A DNA stretch of 22,658 nt from JBFHRE01 sp036745195. GTDB lineage: Bacteria; Actinomycetota; Acidimicrobiia; Spongiisociales; ZC4RG35. Position numbers and translations under genes: made by a program. Shown here piece after piece: positions 9,249 through 15,709 of this stretch. The stretch's first letter is position 1; every line of letters begins with the position of its first letter. The stretch is taken from positions 1 to 22,658 of the forward strand of contig DAIOGO010000026.1 of NCBI GenBank assembly GCA_036745195.1, read 5' to 3'. The notes under the pieces were generated by a model that was not told the origin of the DNA, did no database searches, and worked only from the letters and a program-made list of their open reading frames with translations.

Positions 9249-10700
9249 TCATCGGTCGGCGGCGGCCACCGACATCGCCTGATTCTGCTCCACCGGTTCC
9301 GGCGCCACCGGGGTGAACCCCTTGCGGTCCATGGTCCCCCACGACTTCTCCTTGCGGATGAACTCCACGATCCCCCACAGCCTCCAGACACTGGTGAGCT
9401 GGCGATATCCGAGGTTGTCGACGACCGAATAGAGGGCGAGGCGGGCGACGTGCCTGCGCAGCGGGTAGCGCCTATATGTCAACTCTTCCAGAGCCACCGC
9501 CGCCACCGACAAGAGCATCCCCCACCCGACCGAGATCAGGTAGAAGGCGAGGGCGTACTCCCATGACAGCACCCCGGCCAGGGCGGCAATGGGGAGTGTC
9601 AGGAGTCCAATCACCTCGACCAGTGGCCCGAGCGCTTCGAACAGGATGAAATAGGGGATGGCGAAACGCCCGAACACCCCCTGGCCCCGCTCGACCATCG
9701 CCCGCTTGTGGGTGGACAACGTCTCCAGCAACCCTCGTTGCCAGCGCCGGCGCTGACGGGACAGGACCCTGAGCGATTCCGGAGCCTCGGTCCAGCACAC
9801 CGGGTCCGGGACGAATTGCACCTTGTATCTCTGACCATCCCTGCGCATGGTCCGATGGATGCGCACCACCAGTTCCATGTCCTCTCCAACGGTCCCCGTC
9901 TCGTAGCCGCCGATCCTCACCACCACGGATCGCTTGAAGACCCCGAAGGCGCCACTGACGATCAGCAGGGCCCCCACCGACGCCCATCCCATCCGGCCCA
10001 CCAGGAAGGCCCGGAGGTACTCGACCACCTGCAGCGTGGCCAGCCGGGTGGTGGGCAACGTCACGGTCGTCACCCTTCCGTTGTGGACGGTGCACCCGTT
10101 GACGATCCGAACGATCCCGCCGGCGGCCACCACCTCGGGATCGTCGACGATCGGGGCCATCACCCGCAACAGGGCCTGTTCCTCGAGGATCGCATCGGCG
10201 TCGATGGCACACACATAGGGGTATCGCGCCAGGTTGATCCCGCAGTTGAGAGCGTCGGCCTTTCCCCCGTTGTCTTTCGACACCACCGAGAGGTTGGGGT
10301 TGGAGCGGGACACCAGGATCTGGCGAATCGGAGCCGTGGTCAACTCGTCGCGGATCACCCGGCGCACCGGGACGAGATCGAAGGCGGCCCGCAACACCTC
10401 GACCGTGCCGTCCTTCGATCCGTCGTCGACCACCACGATCTCGAGTTCCGGGTATCGCAGTTGGAGCAGCGACCGCACCGACTCGACCACCCCCGCCTCC
10501 TCGTTGTAGGCCGGGAGGATCACCGTCACCGGCGGTGTGAGCGGCGAGCGAAACATCTCGTCGGTGGTCAACGAGTCTTCGCCATTGTGGTGAAAGCGGA
10601 TCCGCTGCCAGGCGAGGATCGTGAACAACGTGAAGGTCAGGTTGAGGACGACCGAATAGGCGATGGCCGCCGTCCCGAAGACGCGGAGGAACGTGCTCAC
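9249..10700 (-). CDS. Membrane-bound processive glycosyltransferase, family GT2 (BcsA/PgaC/hyaluronan-synthase type)
   Basis: This 483-aa protein has one N-terminal hydrophobic segment (about residues 8-30), a cytoplasmic GT-A domain, and a cluster of membrane segments at about 340-430. It carries the motifs of processive GT2 enzymes: VILPAYNEE, DDG at 92-94, the metal-binding DADA at 167-170, catalytic GEDMEL at 272-277 and QRRRW at 316-320. Such enzymes add sugars from a nucleotide-sugar donor to a growing polysaccharide and thread it through the membrane. The sugar cannot be told from the sequence. GTG 10700 overlaps the stop of the HEAT-repeat gene (GTGA), so the two are translationally coupled. 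I see no PilZ domain in the C-terminal tail, so c-di-GMP control of the BcsA kind is not evident. Confidence 0.9.
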   Translation of the reverse strand: MSTFLRVFGTAAIAYSVVLNLTFTLFTILAWQRIRFHHNGEDSLTTDEMFRSPLTPPVTVILPAYNEEAGVVESVRSLLQLRYPELEIVVVDDGSKDGTVEVLRAAFDLVPVRRVIRDELTTAPIRQILVSRSNPNLSVVSKDNGGKADALNCGINLARYPYVCAIDADAILEEQALLRVMAPIVDDPEVVAAGGIVRIVNGCTVHNGRVTTVTLPTTRLATLQVVEYLRAFLVGRMGWASVGALLIVSGAFGVFKRSVVVRIGGYETGTVGEDMELVVRIHRTMRRDGQRYKVQFVPDPVCWTEAPESLRVLSRQRRRWQRGLLETLSTHKRAMVERGQGVFGRFAIPYFILFEALGPLVEVIGLLTLPIAALAGVLSWEYALAFYLISVGWGMLLSVAAVALEELTYRRYPLRRHVARLALYSVVDNLGYRQLTSVWRLWGIVEFIRKEKSWGTMDRKGFTPVAPEPVEQNQAMSVAAADR

Positions 10701-11701
10701 CTCCGCACCTCGAGCAGATCCCTCGCCTCGATCATGTGCAGGGAGGCCTTGGGGTCGTTCTCCGCCGCCAGCAGCAGGGCAGGCTCCAGCAGCCCGAGGG
10801 CGCGGGAGGCGGCCGCCGCCGGTACGTAGTCGTCGTGGCGGGCCATCACCAACAAACGGGGCACCAGTTCCGTCAGACCGAGATCGGCCGAGGCGGTGGC
10901 CGCCGCCGCTCGGACGTAGGGCACCGGGTCGTCGAGCATCTCGGGCAGCACCCGGGCCGCCGACCGGGTACCCAGCCGTCCGAAAGCCCGGGCCACCGCC
11001 ACCCGCACCACCGGATTCGGGTCCTCGACTGCGGCCACCAGGATGGGCGAGTGCCCCACGGCGAGGCGCCCCAGCAACTCGGCCGCCGCCGCCCGCACCT
11101 GGGGATCGGACGAGGAGAGCAGCCGGTCGAGCTTGAGGGCGGCGGCGGTGCCGATGTCGAGCAACGCCTGGCCCGCCACCGCCCGAGCGATCCGGCCGGC
11201 GGCCAGCGCCACCACCAATGGCTCGACGGCCTCCACCGCCTCCAGCCGCCCGAGGCTACGGGTGGCGGCGTTGCGAACCCGACGGTCGGGGTCGGAGAGG
11301 GCAGCGATCAACTCGGTGATGGCGGCCGCCCCGAGGTCGCCAAGACGGAAGGCGGCCGCCGCCCGTTTCCACCCCCGACGCGAGCGCAGGTCACCGGCGA
11401 CCTCCTGGCAGATACCCAGCTCACGACTGAGCATGGCGAGACGAGCCCGGGCCTCCCCCTGCATTGCCCGCCCGTAGCGGGCCAGCAATTCCGTCAGCGC
11501 CTTTCGCTCCCGCCCTTCGAGCCGGAGGTCGACATCGTCACCATCGATCCAACCCAGCACCGCCGGCCGCACCCTGGCCAGCGCCGCCGCGTAGCGGCGA
11601 TCGACCGCGGTCGTCACGAACCTGTTGACGATCACCGCCAGGGTGAGCAGGAGGTTGAAGGACACCATCACCAGGGTCGCCTGGATCAGGATGGGTCTCA
11701 T
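10697..11701 (-). CDS. Membrane-anchored HEAT-repeat protein
   Basis: This 334-aa protein has one N-terminal membrane segment (about residues 5-27, rich in Leu, Val and Phe). A charged linker follows, and from about residue 130 to the end there are roughly six HEAT-like helical repeats of about 30 residues. Their recurring pattern is of the type DPxxxVRxAAxxxLGxL, for example DPDRRVRNAATRSLGRL and DPQVRAAAAELLGRL. HEAT repeats are protein-protein scaffolds with no catalysis of their own. ATG 11701 overlaps the response-regulator stop (ATGA), and the gene's own stop overlaps the glycosyltransferase start (GTGA). The frame extends upstream to 12244, but that part lies antisense to other sequence and across the regulator gene, so I reject it. 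A role as adaptor between regulator and polymerase is inferred from position only. Confidence 0.85.
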   Translation of the reverse strand: MRPILIQATLVMVSFNLLLTLAVIVNRFVTTAVDRRYAAALARVRPAVLGWIDGDDVDLRLEGRERKALTELLARYGRAMQGEARARLAMLSRELGICQEVAGDLRSRRGWKRAAAAFRLGDLGAAAITELIAALSDPDRRVRNAATRSLGRLEAVEAVEPLVVALAAGRIARAVAGQALLDIGTAAALKLDRLLSSSDPQVRAAAAELLGRLAVGHSPILVAAVEDPNPVVRVAVARAFGRLGTRSAARVLPEMLDDPVPYVRAAAATASADLGLTELVPRLLVMARHDDYVPAAAASRALGLLEPALLLAAENDPKASLHMIEARDLLEVRR

Positions 11702-12084
11702 GGGCGTCTGGCGGCCAGAGCCTGTACTCGATGGCTCAGTTCCTGGGGACTGAACGGTTTGGTCAGATAGTCGTCCGCACCGGACTCGAAGCCCTTGACG
11801 ACGTCCGACTCCTGCACCCGGGCGGTGAGCAGCATCACCGGCATGTGGGAGATGTCGGGATCGGCTCTGATCGCCTCGATGACCTCGGGACCAGTCAGCT
11901 CCGGCATCATCCAGTCGAGGACGGCGACGTCCGGCCGTTTGTTCCTGGCGACCTCGAGGGCCTCCGTCCCGTTGCGAGCCGGAATTACCGCGCACCCCGC
12001 TCGCTCGAGGCGAAAGCACACGAGATCGAGGATGTCCGGATCGTCGTCGGCCACCAGCACGACGATTTGGTTTGGTACGGGCAT
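11698..12084 (-). CDS. Single-domain response regulator (receiver domain only)
   Basis: This 128-aa protein is a complete CheY-like receiver with no output domain. The acidic pocket is DDD at 13-15, the phosphoacceptor is Asp57 in VLDWMMP, the conserved Thr is at about 87 in LLTAR, and the switch Lys109 lies in LTKPF. Such proteins signal by binding a partner when phosphorylated. The partner here is plausibly the HEAT protein encoded next, with which it shares an ATGA overlap at 11701-11698. No histidine kinase is in the window. ATG 12084 has a weak GGAAG-like ribosome-binding site, and a CGCCA-TGGCG inverted repeat lies at 12094-12108 just upstream of the start. Confidence 0.93.
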   Translation of the reverse strand: MPVPNQIVVLVADDDPDILDLVCFRLERAGCAVIPARNGTEALEVARNKRPDVAVLDWMMPELTGPEVIEAIRADPDISHMPVMLLTARVQESDVVKGFESGADDYLTKPFSPQELSHRVQALAARRP

Positions 12085-12168
12085 GTTGGCTTCCGCCAGC
12101 TCTTGGCGTCCTTACCTCTCCTGTCGGCGGCCGGCCCGCAAAATTGCATGACTGCCGGGCAATCGGGG

Positions 12169-12174
12169 CAGAAT
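12169..12174 (+). promoter_or_regulatory. Candidate -10 box CAGAAT for a leaderless transcript of the TIGR03084-like gene
   Basis: CAGAAT matches the -10 consensus at four of six positions, including the key A2 and T6. It ends exactly six bases before GTG 12181, so transcription would start on the start codon. A TTGCAT at 12144-12149 is a poor -35 candidate with a 19-base spacer. Confidence 0.4.
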
Positions 12175-12180
12175 GTCGCA

Positions 12181-12972
12181 GTGCAGGAACTGCTGTCCGA
12201 TCTCGCCGCCGAGCACCTTTCGCTGGATGGTGTGGTGGCGACACTGGAACCCGCTGCCTGGGATCTGGTCACACCGGCCGCTCCGTGGACCGTGCGCGAC
12301 CAGATCAGTCATCTGGCGTTCTTCGACGAGATGGCGGCCCAGTCCGCTTTGTCGCCGGAGGCCTTCATGGCGTCGATCAACTCGATGGCAGAAGAAGGCC
12401 TCGAGGCCTATATGGACCGGCCCCTGCTGAGGGGTCGGGAGATGAATACCGGGAAGGTTCTCGCCTGGTGGCGTGGCGCCCGGGCGGCGGTGCTGGACGC
12501 CTTCGCGGTGGTCGATCCCGACGCCCGACTGCCCTGGTACGGACCACCGATGCGAGCCCGATCATCGCTGGTGGCCCGGATGATGGAGACCTGGGCCCAC
12601 GGCCGTGACATCACCGATGCCCTCGGTGTCACCCGCCCGCCCACCGGGAGACTCTTCCACATCGCCGATCTGGGGGTGAGGACCTTCCGGTTCAGCTTCG
12701 AAAACCGGGGGATCTCGGCCCCCGAGGGCAGGGTCAGGGTGGCGCTGACCCTCCCGGAGGGGGATTCCCGCGTTTGGAACGAGGAGGCTCCCGACTCGAT
12801 CACAGGACCGGTCGAGGACTTCTGCCTCGTGATCACCCAGCGACGGCATGTCGACGACACCACTCTGATGGTCGAGGGCGCAACGGCTCGACGTTGGATG
12901 GAACTGGCCCAGGTGTTCGCCGGCCCACCGGGGCCAGGTCGGCCGGTTTCCGGTTCCCTCCCGAGCACGTAG
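12181..12972 (+). CDS. TIGR03084-family metal-binding protein (mycothiol-dependent maleylpyruvate isomerase-like, DinB fold)
   Basis: From GTG 12181 this is a 263-aa protein. Its N-terminal four-helix domain resembles mycothiol-dependent maleylpyruvate isomerase. It has a likely metal triad of His44 (in SHLAFFDE), Glu136 and His140 (in METWAHGRD); the E-x3-H spacing is that of the known enzyme. The C-terminal part is the SCP2-like/wHTH region usual for the TIGR03084 group. Family members are found mostly in actinobacteria and are thought to use mycothiol, but the substrate is unknown. An ATG at 12148 would add 11 residues; I prefer GTG because the resulting N-terminus (QELLSDLAAEH) fits the family and because a -10 box lies at leaderless spacing. 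The ferritin gene follows after nine bases. Confidence 0.82.
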   Translation: MQELLSDLAAEHLSLDGVVATLEPAAWDLVTPAAPWTVRDQISHLAFFDEMAAQSALSPEAFMASINSMAEEGLEAYMDRPLLRGREMNTGKVLAWWRGARAAVLDAFAVVDPDARLPWYGPPMRARSSLVARMMETWAHGRDITDALGVTRPPTGRLFHIADLGVRTFRFSFENRGISAPEGRVRVALTLPEGDSRVWNEEAPDSITGPVEDFCLVITQRRHVDDTTLMVEGATARRWMELAQVFAGPPGPGRPVSGSLPST

Positions 12973-12975
12973 CAT
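12970..12975 (+). promoter_or_regulatory. Candidate -10 box TAGCAT for a leaderless ferritin transcript
   Basis: TAGCAT overlaps the preceding gene's TAG stop and ends six bases before ATG 12982, so transcription would begin on the A of ATG. No clear -35 element or iron-box palindrome is visible. Confidence 0.45.
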
Positions 12976-12981
12976 CGAACC

Positions 12982-13500
12982 ATGCTCATGCCCGAAAACC
13001 TCGCAACGGCCTTCAACGATCAGATCACGCTGGAGTTCCAATCCTCGCTCGCCTACCTCCAGATGAGTGCCTTCTTCGAACAGCGATCGTTGCGGGGGAT
13101 GGCCACCTGGATGAGGATCCAGTCCGAGGAGGAACGGGCCCACGCCCTTCGCTTCTTCGACTACGTGCTCGAACGAGGCAACCAGGTCGCCCTGGGGGCA
13201 GCCACCCCGCCCCGGGCCGACTTCTCGAGTCCCGTCGAGGTGTTCGAGGCCGCCCTCACCCAGGAGCAGACGGTCTCGGCCTCGATCGCCAACCTGTATC
13301 GAGTCGCCACCTCCGAAGGTGACGTTTCCAGTTTCTCGCTGCTCCAGTGGTTCCTCAACGAGCAGGTCGAGGAGGAGGCCACCGTGTCACAGGTGGTCGA
13401 TCAGCTTCGGCTCATCGGGTCGGATGGCGCCGCCTTGCTCCTACTCGATCGGGAACTGGCGGCCCGCCCCGCCGCCGGCACCGCACCACCCGCAGCCTGA
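12982..13500 (+). CDS. Ferritin (FtnA/BfrB-like iron storage protein)
   Basis: This 172-aa four-helix ferritin begins MLMPENL, aligning with the MLKPE start of E. coli FtnA, which supports ATG 12982 over the ATG six bases later. The ferroxidase-centre ligands are present at the usual spacing: Glu18 in TLEFQSS, Tyr25, Glu51 and His54 in EEERAH, Glu95 in TQEQ, and Gln128 in NEQVEEE. No haem-ligand Met of the bacterioferritin kind is evident. The product should form a 24-subunit cytoplasmic shell that oxidises and stores iron. The C-terminus has an Ala/Pro-rich tail of about 15 residues beyond the E. coli length. It lies directly after the TIGR03084 gene, with a candidate promoter of its own. 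Confidence 0.95.
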   Translation: MLMPENLATAFNDQITLEFQSSLAYLQMSAFFEQRSLRGMATWMRIQSEEERAHALRFFDYVLERGNQVALGAATPPRADFSSPVEVFEAALTQEQTVSASIANLYRVATSEGDVSSFSLLQWFLNEQVEEEATVSQVVDQLRLIGSDGAALLLLDRELAARPAAGTAPPAA

Positions 13501-13506
13501 CCCCGT

Positions 13507-13541
13507 CGTTCATCGTTCATCGTTGATCGTTCATCGTTGAT
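13507..13541. repeat. Heptanucleotide repeat, five units of CGTTCAT/CGTTGAT
   Basis: Five consecutive seven-base units alternate between CGTTCAT and CGTTGAT in the 43-base space between the converging ferritin and metX stop codons. The period is the same as in the larger array at 8906-9228, with a different unit sequence. Confidence 0.85.
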
Positions 13542-13543
13542 GG

Positions 13544-14704
13544 TTACCAATGTCCGTCGATGGCATCGCGCAACAGGGCGGTGTAGTGCTCGGGTTCGAT
13601 CAGGAACGAGTCGTGGCCCTTCTCGGAGTGAATCGTGAAACGGCGGGCGGCCACCCCGGCCTGCTTGAGCCGGCTCACCATCCGCTCCTGCTCTTCCGGA
13701 TAGAAACACACATCCGAGTCGATCGTGAACACCTGCCACCGCTGGTGCCGGCAACCCTTCAGGAGGTCGTGGAGGGTCTCACCCCCCACCCCGACCTGAG
13801 CAACCAGGTCGAATTGTTGCCACACTTCCATGATCCGGAGGTAGGTGTTGGCGTCGAACCGCTTCACGAACTTCTGGGCCTGGTGGAGCATGTAGGACTC
13901 GAGGGCGTGTCCGACCTCATACCCGCCCAGGTTCTCGTGTCGCACGATCTCGTCCCTGGCCCGCTCCCGCAGGGTGGCGAGTGAGACAAAGGTCTTGTGT
14001 CCGATCATGCGGGCCAGAGCCAGGCCCAGGTCGGGGCCCCTGCCGGAGTAGTAGTCGCCCTGCTTGAACTCGGGGTCGGTCACGATCGCAAACATCTGCT
14101 CGAAGTTCTGCAACACCTGCAGCGAACTGGTCTCGAATCCGGCCGCCATCGGGATCACGGTCCGCACCTTCTCGGGGTATTTGGTGGCCATGACTGCGCA
14201 CATCAAGCCGCCCACCGATCCACCAACGACGGCGTGGACCTGCTGGACGCCGAGTTCCTCCAGGAGCCGCACCTGACTGTCGACCAGGTCGGTCAACGTC
14301 AGCTTCGGGAAGGAGGACCCGTACGGCCTTCCGGTGGAAGGGTCGATCGAGGCCGGGCCGGTCGAGCCGTAACAACCACCCAGGTAGTTGACGCACATCA
14401 CCGCATACCGATCGGTGTCGAGCCCGCGACCCGGTCCGATATAACCGTCCCACCAGCCTTCGTGCATCTCCTCGGTCCACCGACCGTCCAACCCGGGCAC
14501 GTCCGGGTTGATACCGGCCGCATGCTGGCTTCCGGTCAGGGCGTGGAACACCAGAACCAGGTTGTCGCGGAAGTCGTTCAACTCGCCGTACACCTCATAG
14601 GCAAGGGTGACCTGGTCGAGGGTCTGGCCGCCCTGGGTGGTGAACGGCGACGTCAGCGTGTGAAACCGCGTTTCGACCCGGCCAACGCCTTCAGAACCGT
14701 GCAC
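13544..14704 (-). CDS. metX: Homoserine O-acetyltransferase
   Basis: This 386-aa alpha/beta-hydrolase-fold enzyme transfers acetyl from acetyl-CoA to homoserine, the activating step of methionine synthesis. Nucleophile Ser163 lies in GGSVGG (GGSMGG is more usual), Asp331 in DSDVCFYP and His364 in EKGHDSF. NYLGGCYGSTGP and GRPYGSSFP are hallmark segments of the MetX family. Some family members use serine or succinyl-CoA instead; the neighbouring sulfhydrylase favours homoserine acetylation. The start is GTG 14704, supported by an AGGAGG ribosome-binding site nine bases upstream. A SAM-I riboswitch and a promoter lie directly upstream, so expression should fall when S-adenosylmethionine is plentiful. 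Confidence 0.93.
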   Translation of the reverse strand: MHGSEGVGRVETRFHTLTSPFTTQGGQTLDQVTLAYEVYGELNDFRDNLVLVFHALTGSQHAAGINPDVPGLDGRWTEEMHEGWWDGYIGPGRGLDTDRYAVMCVNYLGGCYGSTGPASIDPSTGRPYGSSFPKLTLTDLVDSQVRLLEELGVQQVHAVVGGSVGGLMCAVMATKYPEKVRTVIPMAAGFETSSLQVLQNFEQMFAIVTDPEFKQGDYYSGRGPDLGLALARMIGHKTFVSLATLRERARDEIVRHENLGGYEVGHALESYMLHQAQKFVKRFDANTYLRIMEVWQQFDLVAQVGVGGETLHDLLKGCRHQRWQVFTIDSDVCFYPEEQERMVSRLKQAGVAARRFTIHSEKGHDSFLIEPEHYTALLRDAIDGHW

Positions 14705-14713
14705 GCCTCTCAG

Positions 14714-14719
14714 CCTCCT
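14714..14719 (-). promoter_or_regulatory. Consensus ribosome-binding site AGGAGG of metX
   Basis: AGGAGG lies nine bases before GTG 14704 and decides this start. It is the best ribosome-binding site in the methionine cluster. It is 51 bases downstream of the riboswitch P1 helix and could be the site that the switch exposes or hides, but I could not identify a clear pairing partner by eye. Confidence 0.8.
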
Positions 14720-14769
14720 CTTGCTCGACGCGCTCTTTGAGCACCTCGGGCGGAGACCGCCGTCCGTGA

Positions 14770-14851
14770 CTCATCGTTCAGGCATTGGCACCGTGGGAAT
14801 CCTCGGTTGCCGCGGTTTCGCAGGGCCTGTCCCTCCACCGCTCTCGATGAG
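14770..14851 (-). ncRNA. SAM-I (S-box) riboswitch controlling metX
   Basis: Reading the minus strand from 14851, the closing helix P1 is formed by CTCATCG (14851-14845) and CGATGAG (14776-14770), seven perfect pairs. Between them, in order, are the conserved S-box blocks GTGGAGGGAC, GGCCC, GAAACC, GGCAACC and GGTGCCAA with canonical spacing; the P4 arm is unusually short. The S-box binds S-adenosylmethionine and turns off methionine genes. It lies 65 bases upstream of the metX start codon. The downstream segment has small hairpins but no terminator with a U-run, so control of translation initiation is more likely than transcription attenuation. Confidence 0.93.
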
Positions 14852-14862
14852 CGCGAGTGGCG

Positions 14863-14891
14863 AGTTTGCCAGAGCCCTCGCGGCATTTCAA
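14863..14891 (-). promoter_or_regulatory. Promoter of the riboswitch-metX transcript
   Basis: The minus strand has a -35 box TTGAAA (14891-14886, five of six matches), a 17-base spacer and a -10 box CAAACT (14868-14863, keeping A2 and T6). Transcription would start near 14856, five bases before riboswitch P1. The -35 box overlaps the TGA stop of the upstream hydrolase gene, so metX can be transcribed apart from the metY-hydrolase transcript. Confidence 0.6.
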
Positions 14892-15709
14892 CCACGGGCC
14901 GTGGCCCGGGCGCCCGACTCGAAGTGCTCCAGGCCCTTCACGATCTCGACCTGCACCAGCCGCGGACAATCGAGCAACGCGAAGTGTCCGGCCGGAACCG
15001 TGGAGCCCACCGCCCCCGGAATGGCCTCCAACAGGCGGCGGGCGGCTGCGGGCGGAGTCATCCGGTCGTCCGAGGCGGTGATGATCCATGTCGGTACCGC
15101 CACGGAAGCAGCGACCGCCCCGGCGTCGTAGCCGTGGCAGGCCTGGAGGTCCACCGCCAGCGAACGGCCCAAGCCACGTTCGAGGATGCGGGCACCCGTG
15201 CCCTGCTGCCACGACCCCGGATCGGCGTTCGAGCCGAACCGCCCGCTTCCGGTGTGTGACCAGGCCACGATGAGCTCCACCGCCAGGTGATCACCGGCGC
15301 CGGCGGCCGCCATCAGGCCAGGATGGACCGGCATCGCATCGCCGGCGCCCAGCAGGATCAGTCCTTTGATCCGGTCGGGGGCGGCAATCGAAGACTCCAG
15401 GACCGCAAACGAGCCCATGGAATGCCCGATGAGAACAGCCCGCTCCACCTCCAGCGCATCCAGCAGGCCGATCAACCATCGCCCGAGCGCTTCGATGTCG
15501 GGCAACGGTTCACCCTCACTCCGTCCGTGGCCGGGGAGGTCGACCGCATAGGCGACTCGTCCGGAGTGGGCCAGCGCCCTGGTCTGATAGCGCCAGACCG
15601 TGTGATCCATGCCGGCCCCGTGGACCAGCACGACCCGGCTGCCTTCGACCTCCGCCGGTCCCCCGCCGGTGTGGATGAACACCTGGCGACCGTCGACCCC
15701 GACCATCAT
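14888..15709 (-). CDS. Alpha/beta hydrolase
   Basis: This 273-aa protein has a full alpha/beta-hydrolase triad: nucleophile Ser97 in GHSMGS, acid Asp214 or Asp215 in ITASDDRMTPP and His242 in PAGHFALLD. It also has the oxyanion segment HGAGMDHTVW near residue 30. It is a cytoplasmic enzyme with no signal peptide, of the esterase/lactonase/thioesterase type; the substrate is unknown. ATG 15709 overlaps the metY stop (ATGA at 15709-15706), so translation is coupled to metY. The frame is open up to 16048, but the extra part lies inside metY and is rejected. Its place between two methionine-biosynthesis genes suggests a related role, which is inference only. Confidence 0.88.
   Translation of the reverse strand: MMVGVDGRQVFIHTGGGPAEVEGSRVVLVHGAGMDHTVWRYQTRALAHSGRVAYAVDLPGHGRSEGEPLPDIEALGRWLIGLLDALEVERAVLIGHSMGSFAVLESSIAAPDRIKGLILLGAGDAMPVHPGLMAAAGAGDHLAVELIVAWSHTGSGRFGSNADPGSWQQGTGARILERGLGRSLAVDLQACHGYDAGAVAASVAVPTWIITASDDRMTPPAAARRLLEAIPGAVGSTVPAGHFALLDCPRLVQVEIVKGLEHFESGARATARG

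Noticed and set aside
8888..9316. Several open frames reading through the N gap on both strands
   Set aside because: They translate heptamer repeats and unknown bases; composition is repetitive and there is no protein-like pattern.
11702..12244. Upstream extension of the HEAT-repeat frame (to 515 codons)
   Set aside because: It covers the response-regulator gene in another frame; the MRPILIQ start at 11701 begins with a sensible membrane segment and overlaps the regulator stop.
14710..14895. 61-codon minus-strand frame upstream of metX
   Set aside because: This segment is explained by the SAM riboswitch and the metX leader; the peptide is Arg/Gly-rich and not protein-like.
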